Assembly: GCA_037043015.1 (NCBI GenBank)
Contig: CM073327.1
Location: 8,290,727 to 8,354,726 of the forward strand
DNA length: 64,000 nt
DNA from: Bryum argenteum
Taxonomy: Eukaryota > Streptophyta > Bryopsida > Bryales > Bryaceae
Direction: 5' to 3'
Positions 35,238 to 46,680 of this stretch are shown in pieces. Numbering within the stretch: the stretch's first letter is position 1; each line of letters begins with the position of its first letter. A program made the translations under genes and the position numbers. The notes under the pieces were generated by a model, which saw only the letters and a program-made list of their open reading frames with translations, made no database searches and was not told where the DNA came from.

Positions 35238-35710
35238 GAGCATCCGCTGCCTTACACTGCAAACGGTCCCGCTGAGGTTGTGAGCGGGCCCGGCCAAGGA
35301 AAGTGTGCCGCAACGGCACTATGCCAACGGTCGGCAAAAAGGCGGGCTCGTCAAATGAAGTGGTTTTGACACCAACTTGATGTCACTTGACGGGGTCACG
35401 GTACAGCCTCAGGAACCACGTCCAGGATATCCGCAAAAGGATCAAGTGACTGTGTACTTGACAACGTGCAAGTGCGATGGCGGGAAGGGGAGGTGGAGAT
35501 CGAAGGGGCACTGCACCGATGCGGCGGAGATGAAGTGGCGGGACCCGCTCGCAACTTTCAAGGAAAGAGGAGAAAAACATGTGACCCTATAGCCAGTCAC
35601 GGGTGCGGAGGGACACACACCATCGGAGCTACACGATAAACAGGGACTCATTATTGCACGCCAAAAACCACTTACCAAGTCATTTTACAGGGTATACGCA
35701 GCGGATGCTC
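35238..35710. mobile_element. PIF/Harbinger (Tourist)-like MITE, 473 bp, TTA duplication
   Basis: Terminal inverted repeat GAGCATCCGCTGC (35238 onward) and its complement GCAGCGGATGCTC (35698-35710), flanked on both sides by TTA (35235-35237 and 35711-35713). A 3-bp TTA/TAA target duplication is diagnostic of PIF/Harbinger. It is GC-richer than its surroundings. The interior 35377-35592 has a 71-codon open frame (SLDGVTVQPQEPRPG..., DQVTVY) that faintly resembles the start of plant FKBP12; see findings. Confidence 0.75.
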
Positions 35711-36082
35711 TTATTATTAATGTCAAAAGTGATAAACATAATCATCATACTAAAGCCCACCAATTTTGATTTAGAACAGAAAGAATGAGTCTTTGGCTGA
35801 CCAATTTGACATAGTTAGCTAATCTTTTAACAGAGACCGTACCTTGAATTAGGGAATCTTTGCATGGGAACAATTGAGTGGTACAGTACAATTGATTATT
35901 TTTTGGTTATTGAACCCCCCCCCCCACTTGGGTCACGTAAAACAAACAAGAGAGTGAGAGATTCGAGTGCTGTCGACCGGTGGGTATTAATAAGGCCAAC
36001 AACTCCCCAATTGTCAATCAAACAATGAAAGGACCCCCTTTTTTTCCCTTTTTTTTAAAAAAAAACCCCATTAATGTATTAA

Positions 36083-37094
36083 TTAACCCTTAACCCCTAA
36101 AAATCCAGGAAAACCGATTCGGTTTTCTGAGATTTCGGGCAGCTCATTTTAAGCATTTAAATTGATATTTTTGCCTAAGATTTTTATTGGGTGCCCCACA
36201 TACAGAAATGTGTATGTGGTAAAATTTTCAAAGTCAAATTTTAATTTTATAACCTTCATCTAGAAATTTTAGGTTTCAAGTCCAAAACGGGCAGTTTAAA
36301 ATAATTTTATTTATTTATTTATTTTTTAGAAATATGTTCATTACCAAATTACTATTCAAATTCCAAAGTGTCCGAAGTCAAAAAGTTTACCAATTTTACA
36401 AGGGCAGCCTCCAAAACTTTCAAAAACAATCTTCACAATTTCTAGTAATTTTACAATTTTTTCTTTCAAAAATTGCCAAAATTCGAGATTTTGGATTTTT
36501 TCCAAGATTTTTTTTTTCGAAATTCACATTATCATAAATGCACCTTCTCACCGTCGAGATTTTTCCCAAACTAAATATATCATACGTGGTGCTTGTTTTA
36601 CTATATGGTTGTTTTTAGACCTTCTTTCATAAAATATTTTACATTAAGGTCAAAAAGTGGAATTGGTCTCTAAAATTTTGCATGAGCATAACCAACTTGA
36701 TTACCTACATGAAAAAAAATGAGGGAAAAATATTTGGAATAACAATCATCAAGTTGCCCTTGGCACCATTTAGACAATGCCTCTCACGCAGTGGCAAAAA
36801 AAAAGTGTTGGTCAAACTTTGATTGCTATGATCTCACAAACGAAAAACATCCAACGGTTGAAATTTTGACCAGTCCTTTGTATACAAGTTAGGTACAAGA
36901 TCTTACGGTTCAAAGTCTAAAACCAGAAAAAAAAGTTTCTCCATTTCCCCATCTCCCAACGAAGGTGAAAAATGGCAGTTTTTGGTTCTGGAGGTCGAGG
37001 AAACCCCTGGATTTTTAGGGGTTAAACGTCAAGTCCCTCTGAAAATACACTGGAAACCAAGCCCGAGGGGCATGCTCTGACGTTTAAGGGTTAA
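36083..37094. mobile_element. TTAA-flanked MITE (about 80 bp without insert), host of a nested MITE
   Basis: The ends are TTAACCC...ACGTCA and TGACGTTTAAGGGTTAA. Removing the inner element (37026 joined back to 36093) restores the left end TTAACCCTTAAACGTCA, which mirrors the right end over 17 bp. Its terminal word matches the copy at 43196-43566 (TTAACCCTTAAACG). Confidence 0.8.
36090..37025. mobile_element. TTAA-flanked MITE, subfamily A (936 bp), nested
   Basis: Starts TTAACCCCTAAAAATCCAGG and ends CTGGATTTTTAGGGGTTAA. It sits exactly in a TTAA inside the terminal repeat of the outer element, with TTAA on both sides. The interior shares long stretches, inverted, with 1754-2124, and includes the CAACGGTTGAAATTTTGAC and GATCTTACGGTTCAAAGTC blocks. 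It has no coding capacity. Confidence 0.85.
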
Positions 37095-38595
37095 GAAGGG
37101 AGACATTGGGTGTGGAGTCTGAGTCACAAGCGAGGAGAATATTATAATACTGCCTTCTAGAAGATATTTGAGGTTTGTAGGGAACTATTCAACCTTTCTT
37201 ACATTTAATTAGAGAAACCCTAATTGGGTCAACTGACTTTGGTTGGGCTCTGCTTAATTGAGCTTACACTCGCTCTCAAAGTTCAGAAGTCAAGTGAAAG
37301 TAGATAGATAGAAACTCCAGTCCCTTTCTAAGGGGCTGGCGTGAATGAAGTGTCTGTTCGTAATGTTCATAGCCCGATGTTCACCATACAAGGGGAAAAT
37401 TGGGACAATACTATTGCCCCCTTTCGAGGGTGGACACTATGACTACGCTAGTTTCTAGCTAGTTACTAATGCCTTGAAGATACTTGACATAGTATCCCGC
37501 CAATTGGCTTCGAGGTACCCATACAACAAGGTCCAAGGACCCCGTACCATAGTTGGGTGGACTATGGTGGTGACAAGTCATAGCATGTTAAAACCTGCCC
37601 AGGATTGTAACATGTTTCTCAAACCCAAAAACAACTAGATTGCAAAAACCTTAAGAATTGGACTATTTTTTAAATTCTTTTGTAAAGTTAATTAATTTTT
37701 CCTTCATAGTATGTAAAGGGCTAATAGGCATGATCTCACGGTTTGGATTCTTCGGTTTGGATTCTTGATCCAAGACTATTTTACATTTTTTTTTTTTTTT
37801 TTTTGGTTGAAAATAGGCATTTGTATGCTTTTGTCAAGTCCCAACTTACCTCCATGTAAAATTTTATGCACTTTTTATGTATTATTGGTCCTATGAGGGC
37901 AGATATTATGTATACATATTCCCAAGTAACTAAGGAACAAGAATTGGAATAGCCTCAAATCAAACTAACTTCACACCCAATTCATTTGACTTGAAAAATA
38001 CTTCTGTCTGTTTCTACAACAAGAGAGAAGAAATTTTTTTCAACTTTCAGCAATGTGATCTCATGAATGGTGAGGAATTTGAAATTAGGTACATGTTCAA
38101 CACACAAGTCAGGTACTAGATCTGATGGATATATACTTCAAAATATGTCAAAATTTGAAAATTGCACCTTGCATTAAGAGAGGGCAGTTTTGATGATTCT
38201 TAGCAAGTTCGGGACCTTTCATCCTTTGGAGTTAACCCCTGCAAGTTAAAACATATGTTATTTTGCAATAGGTAACTATTGAAAGCTTCACATCAACTAA
38301 AAATGGTCACTGGACTTGCAAAGATCAACAAGATAATTAGAAACATATGCAAGTATTTCTCTCTCTATCTACAGTATACATAGAAAAAATACAAAATATG
38401 ATTGAATAATTTGATTCAAAATCAAATATAGAAAGCTATTTGACCAGTTTTGACGAACTACATTTGTATTAGCAATAACAACAATAGACAATATAAAAAG
38501 CATCACCGTCTCCCTTTGATTTTATTTGGCAATAAGAGAGAATAGGAATAAGATATTTCTCAACCCCTCACAAAAAAAAAAGAGATTCCCTTTAA
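37095..38595. other. intergenic, with a probable degenerate TTAA element
   Basis: No gene recognised. 38040-38235 has the family's interior words (GTGATCTCATGAATGGTGAGG, CAAGTCAGGTACTAGATCT) and stops at GGAGTTAA, so it is probably a worn copy whose left end I cannot place. A T-run lies at about 37788-37804. Confidence 0.4.
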
Positions 38596-39173
38596 ATGAT
38601 TAAAAGCTTTTAATATTTATCACGCTCAGGACAAGGGCTCTCTCCAACAGGCTGGGCCCCTGTAGGCTGGGGCTCAATAAACAAGCAACGAGTGGCTCCA
38701 CGTATCCGGGAACCACGTTCCCCGGGACCAAAGATTCCCGTTCCCAACCACTGCACCCTGTTCACACTACTGTACAGTATACTGTGGCCACAGCCCCCCC
38801 CCCCCCCCAAGGCAGGGCCAGGGCCAGAGCGGGGCCGTTGCGGTGGTGGTCATGGTGATGCGCGCACCCCCCTCCCAGGCAATGGCAAGGGCGCCCTCCC
38901 AGCGGATTTGACGTTTGTGGTAGGGCGGGCATCGATTAGATCTGGCATCCGTTCGCCGGAAAAAAATTATTGAGTTGGAGCGCGATTCCCCCGAAATCGC
39001 TATTATACTACCAGGTTAGCAACAGTCGGTGAGCAATTTTGAGCCATTTGTTTGACGAGTTCCCTGTTGCTTTGGTAAAGATTCTCTTTGCGAAGGAGAA
39101 GAATGCCGCAGCGACAAGATCTGTTCGATCTGAGCATTTTTGAGTTTCATTAAAAAGGTTTGTTGGTTTAGCT
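38596..39173 (+). promoter_or_regulatory. upstream region and 5' UTR of the TPS gene
   Basis: GC-rich compared with its surroundings, with an 18-C run near 38796-38813. An in-frame stop at 39141-39143 precedes the ATG at 39174 with no other ATG between in that frame, which fixes the start in the unspliced sequence. TTGGTTTAG at 39162-39170 could be the acceptor of a 5' UTR intron, with a donor-like CAG|GTTAGC near 39012; this is inference only. I cannot place a TATA box with confidence. Confidence 0.4.
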
Positions 39174-41938
39174 ATGGCGGAGGGTGAGAGCCGAGAGTAT
39201 CATAGCCATCGCAACACGAAAGACTCTCGTGAGGATTTTGTTGAGGCTTTGACGGCAGCGAGCGAGGACAACGATTATAGGATGCTTATCGTCGGCCATA
39301 TGCTGCCATTGACGGCGACGAGAGGACCCGATGAGCAAGGATGGACGTTTACGTGGGACGAAGACTCGCTCGCGCTTCAGCTAAAGGAAGGGTTGCCGAA
39401 GGATATGGAGGTGATATACATCGGCTGCTTGAAGGTTGAGGTCGAAGATAGCGAGCAAGAGGAAGTCGCGGCGACCTTACTAGAGAATTTCAATTGCGTT
39501 CCGGCGTTCATTCCGAACGAGGTTCGCGCACGGTTTTATCACGGCTTTTGTAAGCAGATGCTGTGGCCGCTGTTTCATTATATGCTTCCACTGTCGCCCG
39601 AGCACGGCGGCCGCTTCAACCGCTCCTTCTGGCAAGCTTATGTCTCGGTTAACAAGATCTTCGCGGATAAAGTCATGGAGGTTATTAGCCCCGACGATGA
39701 TTACGTTTGGATCCACGATTACCATCTCATGGTGCTCCCGACGTTTCTTCGCAAGCGGTTCAACAAAGTCAGACTAGGGTTCTTTCTCCACAGCCCGTTT
39801 CCATCGTCCGAGATTTACCGAACGCTCCCCGTGCGCGATGAGATTCTGCGCGCCTTACTGAACGCTGATTTGATCGGGTTTCACACATTTGATTACGCTC
39901 GCCATTTTCTTTCCTGTTGCAGTCGAATGTTAGGGCTGGAGTATGAGTCGAAACGAGGCTACATTGGCTTGGAGTATTATGGTCGCACAGTGGGGATCAA
40001 GATTCTCCCAGTGGGGATTCACATGGAGCAGCTGAACGCGGGTCTTCGAATGCCAGATACAGAATGGCGAATCAGTGAGCTTCGAGCTGAGTTTAAGAAT
40101 CGAACTGTTCTCCTCGGCGTGGACGACATGGATATTTTCAAAGGGATCGGATTGAAGCTCCTGGCGCTGGAGCAGCTGCTTCGAATGCACCCCAAGTTGC
40201 GCAATCGAGTGGTGCTGGTGCAGATTGCGAATCCAGCGCGAGGACGAGGCCGGGACATCGATGATCTCCAAAACGAGGCTTACACTACAGCACAGCGAAT
40301 CAACGACGAGTTTGGAAATGAAGCTGAGGGCTACAAGCCCGTCGTTCTCCTCGAGAGACAAGTGCCGTTGTTCGAACGAATCGCTTATTACACCATCGCC
40401 GAGTGCTGTGTGGTAACTGCGGTGCGAGACGGGATGAATCTGATACCCTATGAGTACATCGCTTGTCGACAAGGGAGCCCGGAGCTCGATGCACAACTGA
40501 ACCCAGGCCCTGGTCCGGTCCAACTCAAGAAGTCCATGTTGATTGTCTCGGAGTTTATAGGCTGCTCGCCGTCTTTGAGTGGGGCGATTCGAGTCAATCC
40601 CTGGAACATCGAAGCTTTGGCTGAGGCTATGAACATGTCTATTACGTTGCCAGATATGGAGCAACATATGCGCCATGAGAAGCATTTTCGGTACGTGAGT
40701 ACGCACGACGTGGGTTACTGGGCTCGCAGTTTCATGTGTGATTTGGAGCGAACGTGTAAAGGCCATGCTCGGCAACGGTGCTATGGCATTGGTTTTGGAC
40801 TCGGATTCCGCGTCGTGGCGCTCGATCCTGACTTTCGGAGGCTCAGGACTGATCTCATTGTTTCGGCCTATAAGAAGAGTACCAGTCGGGCTATTCTTCT
40901 GGATTATGACGGGACTATGATTCCTCAAGCCTCGATCAATAACCCCATGCCTAGCCCTGAGGTTCTGGCTATTCTGAATACCCTCTGTAGCGATCCTAAA
41001 AATATGGTTGTCATTGTCAGTGGCCGTCCTCGTGACATTTTGACCTCTTGCTTCTCGTCCTGTGAACGACTCGGCCTTGCTGCCGAGCACGGCTACTTTT
41101 ACAGGTACTAACCCTACTTTGCTTGCACAATATCAGTTTTGAACATGAATCAAGTGTTCGGCGTCTTGAGCAGTTCAATTGGGAACTTCTTTTGATTCTT
41201 TTGAACCTGTGGCTTTGCAGGTGGCACGCCGATTCCGAATGGGTAAAATGCAGGTATCAAAGGGATGAGCTCGACGGACCGGTCTTAGAATTCGAGTGGA
41301 AGGAGATAGTGGAGCCAGTGATGCAGCAATACACCGAAAGCACCGATGGCTCATACATCGAGTGGAAAGAGAGCGCCATGGTATGGCATCACCGTGACGC
41401 TGATCCTGATTTCGGTGCATGGCAAGCGAAGGAGCTTCAAGATCATCTCGAGTCTGTTCTTGCCAATCAACCCGTTTCTGTGAAGAGCGGGGCTCACATC
41501 GTCGAAGTAAAACCACAGGTCAGTACACACACAAGTCACATACATTCTCTAACCAACCAAAGACACATCTCTGATACTTGGTAGTGCCAAAAAAATGCAC
41601 AGGGTGTAAGCAAAGGCGTGGTGGTAGAAGAGCTTCTGGCGATGATGGCAATGAAAAACGCAGCTCCAGACTTGGTGTTATGTGTCGGTGACGACCGCTC
41701 CGACGAAGACATGTTCGAAAGCATAGCCACGGTCACAGGACGGTCAGGACTTGCCGAAGTTTTCGCATGCACAGTAGGTCAGAAACCGAGCAAGGCAAAG
41801 TACTACTTGGACGACATCGCCGAGGTCATAAAGTTGCTTCAAGGACTTGCAGCTGCTTCGGATCCTGCCGGCTCGCCGAACACTCTTTCCAGTGCCACTT
41901 CTTCGCAAGCCTCTCTGGAGACTTCCTTGCACATCTAA
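39174..41938 (+). CDS. TPS (class II): class II trehalose-6-phosphate synthase/phosphatase-like protein
   Basis: Three exons, 39174-41104, 41221-41518 and 41603-41938, joined at AG|GT, CAG|GT and AG acceptors, give 854 residues, the usual class II length. The GT20 synthase domain spans about residues 35-550 (GFFLHSPFPSSEIYRTLP, IGFHTFDYARHFLSCCSRM, AVRDGMNLIPYEYIACRQG). The HAD phosphatase domain starts at about 573 (LLDYDGTM, VIVSGRPRD, GVSKG, CVGDDRSDEDMFE). The residues around 315-323 read VDDMDIFKG instead of the VDRLD..KG of active class I enzymes, and the first loop reads GHMLP instead of NRLP. As in other class II members, synthase activity is therefore doubtful. The phosphatase motifs look complete. 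Class II TPS proteins are cytosolic or nuclear regulators tied to sugar and SnRK1 signalling. The N-terminus is shorter than in angiosperm homologues and lacks their serine-rich leader. It is the only intact gene that I identify with confidence. Confidence 0.95.
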
Positions 41939-42958
41939 TAGGTATAGTTATTTTAGAATGTATATATTTATATATATTCCACGCTTTGTTGTAATTCCAC
42001 TCCTTCATTGTATTCCCTCTCCTGAATACTATCTTGTCACTCAATGGTTGCAGCAGTGGCGTTTCAATGTCCCGAGGGAGCGATACTGCAGCAAAATTTT
42101 CCCCCATTATAATGTATCATTTGTTTCTATTTTTATACAAAGCACCCACTTGAAGCTCTTGTTTGCTATGAACTAGACAATGCGTGATTGAGGGTTGAGT
42201 GGCGATCAACGTACCTAATTATGGAAACTGGGGAATAGTTGAATATTCAACGAAGGGACAGGAAAGTGCACATGATGTGGGGGGGGGGAGGGAGATATTC
42301 GCCAACAATCATGGGATTCTCCTTTTGTAAGATACGCTACTTTGACTATATTTTGCTGATGCTTTTATACCACCAAAATTAACCGCATTGAAATTTGTGG
42401 GTGCAGTCAGTGACTACTTTCCTTTTAGCAGATTTATTCCTACCACGACGAAAGTGAGTTTCTGAGAGCATGCAATGCTTGCTATCGGACAGCTCACCAA
42501 GGTTTTTATTCATTTTTCAAGTACAATCATACCATTCTGGCTTTACCGATTCATTTGGGGGGGGCTCTTTCATGTACATGGCACCAATGAAATTGATTTG
42601 TTACACGTCAAGATGCTTTTCCCTTTAAGACGAAGATGTCCATGTTTGTCCACTTGTGAGATGGTTTTATTCTCGTCGTATTATATTACAGTGTTCAGAT
42701 GATACTTGTTTGTTTCCTAGGGTTTGACAGGGCTTGAGATGATATTTGAGTTTTCCTCATGCAACCAATATATGTTGTTTTTTGCTGAGTACTTACCTGT
42801 CCCAAATTCTTTCCCCGTTTTATCGTTTTCCCTCTTTGGAGCTTGTGTGCTTCATGTTTTGGCTACTCTATTCAAAGTTTTCGACATATTTGAAGAAGCA
42901 TATGTATCAACCCCCTTTTATCGTTTTTCCTCTTTCCTAGTTGGTTCGGAGCTACACT
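41939..42958. other. 3' UTR and downstream spacer
   Basis: AT-rich, with no second gene recognised. A run of G near 42280-42288. The segment 42850-42905 is the source-like copy of a local duplication whose second copy flanks the MITE at 43196-43566. Confidence 0.4.
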
Positions 42959-42959
42959 A

Positions 42960-43162
42960 AATAGGTAGATTAGTGTTAGATACACTAATTTATAAGAACA
43001 TGTTATAAATTTTTACTCTTGGTCAATATTTTTACCCTCGAGATGGGGATCCTTCCATTGTATAGTATTGGAATTAATACTCTTGGTAAAAATAATTTAT
43101 CGAAAACAAAAAATTAACAACATTTTCAAATCTTATAAAAATCTAACACTAATCTACCTATT
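42960..43162. mobile_element. short inverted-repeat MITE (about 203 bp)
   Basis: AATAGGTAGATTAGTGTTAG at 42960 faces its perfect complement ending at 43162 (22-bp arms). A shorter inner pair (TTATAAGA facing TCTTATAA) follows. The target duplication is unclear and the superfamily undetermined. Confidence 0.6.
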
Positions 43163-43195
43163 CAATGTGGTGTGTTTCATGTTTTGGCTATTCTA

Positions 43196-43566
43196 TTAAC
43201 CCTTAAACGCCCAAGCAAGCCCGAGGGGCTTGATTCCAACAAGAATCTTCCTTGAAGCTCTCATTGTACTCAACTTTTCACTTATATTTTGATGTCAATC
43301 TGGTCACCTTCTTCTGATGTATTGAAAAAGTGAGATTTGACAATTCAAATCACAATTTGTATGAGTGATTTTGTGCTTTGAAAGGATTATGGTATGTAGG
43401 TTGGGGTGGTACATAACCTTGTAGGAGGTTGCAAGCTCATCATTGATTGGTTCATTCACAATGCCCAAGTTCAAAAAGTGCACTATTCATGATGCCCAAG
43501 TCCAAAAGATGTTGTGATCCGATTTCGGGCTGCCCATTTCAGACCCCAAGGGCGTTTAAGGGTTAA
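43196..43566. mobile_element. TTAA-flanked MITE, subfamily B (371 bp)
   Basis: The ends are TTAACCCTTAAACGCCC and GGGCGTTTAAGGGTTAA, a perfect 17-bp inverted repeat. The outer sequences (TTTTGGCTATTCTA on the left, TTTGACATATTTGAAGAAGC on the right) match an uninterrupted stretch at 42857-42905. The insertion point is therefore visible in a paralogous empty site. Confidence 0.8.
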
Positions 43567-44574
43567 TTTTTTTTGACATATTTGAAGAAGCATATGTAAG
43601 CAATTGGGGTGCAATCCAATATACAAGGGTATGAAATTGACTTTGGTATTTTACTAATGTTGTAAGGTCTCAAAAGTGCCAAAAAGTCTCATAACAACCC
43701 TTGGTCATTGGAAGATGCAAATTTTTAACTTTTGGAAAATAATCGAGTATGTAATCGTAGGATCTTGTACCTTACTTGTTCACGTATGTGTATATAAAAT
43801 CTTAGATTCAAATTCCTCACCGCTTGTGAGATCGTGATGTTCAAAGTTGAAAAGTAAGTTTTTTTCCCTAGTTGAAAAATGGGTTTGAAGTGTTTCGTAT
43901 ACCAAAAAAACCAATTTGAAGAATAAAGTTGAATTGAGTCTCTTCAAATTCTTGTTTTTAAGGGAGTTAGGATTACGTATGAATAATTGTTACCCTTATT
44001 GGACTTATGCCACCTATAGAAATGCTTGATTATTCATATGGAGGTATGTTGAATTGCAAGTACGATCGTTGTTCTTTGAAAATAAAATAAACATGTACAG
44101 AATGATAGGATTGGAAATCCAAACGATGACATCACGCCTTGGTACCACTTCTACATGTACAAAAAACAAGACTTGAAAACGAAGTAAAATCTCAAATTTT
44201 GGTGGATTTTTGAAGCTACTGCAATATAATTGATTTTGGGGAGATTTTGAGACTATATGAGTATATACTGTGGTTTGGGCAGTTTTGGGCAGATTTTGAA
44301 TAGTATTTTCAAACTTTGACTATGAATATCTCTTGAAGTATGAGGAATTTTGAAGCTCAAAATGACTTTTTGGAAAGGTATGAAGAAAATCTACAATTTG
44401 CAAAAAGTTTCACCTTTATACGATCTATAGTTAGGTTTAGGTTTTACAGGTTGCATGAGAGTAAAAATCGCATAAACATGTTTCAAACTCACCTAGAAAC
44501 AACAATGTGAAGAGCTTCTATTTTGACATTAATAAAAATATTCTTATTTATAATTGAGGGCCAATACATTTAAA

Positions 44575-44576
<2 letters not shown>
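43567..44576. other. AT-rich spacer, no gene recognised
   Basis: 43740-43860 carries words of the TTAA-element interior (TCGTAGGATCTTGTACCTTAC, TGTGAGATCGTGATG), so a worn copy may be present, but I cannot place its ends. Confidence 0.35.

Positions 44577-44671
<95 letters not shown>
44577..44671. repeat. (TA)n microsatellite
   Basis: About 95 bp of uninterrupted TA dinucleotide. Confidence 0.95.
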
Positions 44672-45062
44672 TTTTTAATTTTTTTTTTTTTGCTTCGTTT
44701 GAATATTGAATTGAGTGGTCAAGTACAAGTTGCTCACATGGAACATAATAGAGTTGGTTTAGGGAGCTAATCACTTGAAATCAAGGAATAGAAGAATATT
44801 TTCTATCAACTTGAGCCCCCTCTTCCCGATTAAATCCAACTTCGTAGTCGTCGTAACTCGTCCACCTGATTCTTACTTGTATACGCCTTCTTCACTATTT
44901 ACAAAGGCAACTTCCGGATGATGACTAGGTTACCCGTTCCACGGAGATCTTGTGAAGTGCAACCATCAATATCAACTCAACCGGTTAGCAAGGGCACACC
45001 TTCCTTCTTTGACAAACAAGATCTACTTCTTGGCCCTTATCCAAGTAACTAGATATAGTTTG

Positions 45063-46364
45063 TACAATAGGGTGACATTCAAATTGGCCGTTTAGTAGTT
45101 CCAGGGATAGTGTCCTACACTGCTGCCAACTTTGACACCCTCCCCAAAGCTGAGAAATTTTTATTTTACCATGAAAATTTGGGGACATCATCATCTTTAT
45201 GTTGAAGACATGCATACCAAATTTCAAGTCCAGGAGACTTATACAAAAAAACTTATGCAAGATCTACCAACATGGGATAGCTGTGAGAAAAGTGTCACAG
45301 CTGCCAACTTTGACACCCTCCCAAGAATTGAGGAATTTTTTTTTGCCCATGAAATTTTTGGAGCAAAAAAATTTCTATGTTGTTTGCATGTGTGGAAAAT
45401 TTCAAGTCCAAAAGACCCATACAAAAAATAATATTCCAAATCTATCAACATGTGTAGTTTTGAGAAACAAAGGGGAAAACCATTTTACTACTTCCAACTT
45501 TGACGCCCTCCTTAGGATTGAGTTTTTGTTGATACATAGTGAAATGCCACCTTCTCGAAAAGCTCAACTGGCCTGCAAACTCTCCCGATCTCAATCCAAT
45601 CGAGAACGTTTGGAGGATGTTAAAAGATGTTGTGCAACATGGCAAACAATGCCCTAGAAACTTAGATGTGTTGAAGGTAGTTCTTGAAAGAGAGTGGAAG
45701 TTAGTCAATGGTACAAAGCTCCTTCAACTATGTCATTCTATGCCCTCTAGGTTACTAGCACTGATTGACGCTAATGGAGGACACACACGTTGGTAGATAT
45801 GGAATAACTTTTTTGTGTACATCTTTTGGCTTTGAAATTTATCTCATATGTTACCAGCGTAGAGATGATCTTGTGCCAAAAATTTCACTATGTATCAACA
45901 AAAACTCAATCCTAAGGAGGGCGTCAAAGTTGGAAGTAGTAAAATGGTTTTCCCCTTTGTTTCTCAAAACTACACATGTTGATAGATTTGGAATATTATT
46001 TTTTGTATGGGTCTTTTGGACTTGAAATTTTCCACACATGCAAACAACATAGAAATTTTTTTGCTCCAAAAATTTCATGGGCAAAAAAAAATTCCTCAAT
46101 TCTTGGGAGGGTGTCAAAGTTGGCAGCTGTGACACTTTTCTCACAGCTATCCCATGTTGGTAGATCTTGCATAAGTTTTTTTGTATAAGTCTCCTGGACT
46201 TGAAATTTGGTATGCATGTCTTCAACATAAAGATGATGATGTCCCCAAATTTTCATGGTAAAATAAAAATTTCTCAGCTTTGGGGAGGGTGTCAAAGTTG
46301 GCAGCAGTGTAGGACACTATCCCTGGAACTACTAAACGGCCAATTTGAATGTCACCCTATTGTA
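45063..46364. mobile_element. Tc1/mariner-derived element with 482-bp inverted repeats
   Basis: The left arm 45063-45544 and right arm 45883-46364 are complementary and exactly the same length (482 bp) with no indel. The long minus-strand reading frame of the right arm translates identically to the plus-strand frame of the left arm. The outermost words are TA-CAATAGGGTGAC and GTCACCCTATTG-TA, consistent with a TA target duplication. Each arm contains three diverged copies of a ~180-bp unit marked by CCAACTTTGAC(A/G)CCCTCC (near 45127, 45305 and 45489). The 338-bp centre holds only the 3' part of a transposase. The element is an internal-deletion derivative that needs a transposase supplied in trans. 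Confidence 0.85.
45539..45796 (+). pseudogene. Tc1/mariner transposase C-terminal fragment
   Basis: About 80 codons containing LNWPANSPDLNPIENVWRMLK, the C-terminal catalytic block of Tc1/mariner DDE transposases (the second D and the E of the triad region), followed by a helical tail ending GGHTRW and a stop. The N-terminal DNA-binding part and the earlier catalytic residues are missing. It sits in the centre of the palindromic element. Confidence 0.8.
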
Positions 46365-46447
46365 CAATTGAGATTGGGTTGGTTATCCGTGACCGATATT
46401 GGTTTAGCTTAGCCTCTACATAGTCTTCACAGGAATTTTTCCCTTGT

Positions 46448-46680
46448 TTAACCCCTAAAGGTCTGAGCGTGCCGTGGCGACCAGTAGAATACGGTGTATT
46501 TTGGTTGTATTTGGAGTGAATGCACACCTTTAATGGGTTTGAGTTCAAAGAAGAAGTTGACATTTGAATTAATGCGGTTCTAATGAGCTATTACAATTTC
46601 AGTTTAGTGTTTCTTGTTGGTAGCAAATCCTAATTATACGACAGCGTACATACTATCCCCAAGGGACTTTTAAGGGTTAA
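46448..46680. mobile_element. TTAA-flanked MITE (233 bp), diverged ends
   Basis: TTAACCCCTAAAGGTCTG at the left and GGGACTTTTAAGGGTTAA at the right, an imperfect inverted repeat of the family. The interior does not match the other copies noticeably. Confidence 0.55.

Noticed and set aside
39930-41090. 386-codon open frame antisense to the TPS gene
   Set aside because: It is a shadow of a GC-richer, strongly conserved coding exon on the other strand; its composition shows no family and the sense frame explains the sequence.
44544-44774. Open frame of repeated isoleucine-tyrosine
   Set aside because: It is a translation of the TA microsatellite.
45199-45657. 152-codon open frame in the palindromic arm, repeated at 45851-46228 on the other strand
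   Set aside because: The frame lies in terminal inverted repeats and runs into the transposase fragment in a different frame; it is open by chance from a repeated unit.
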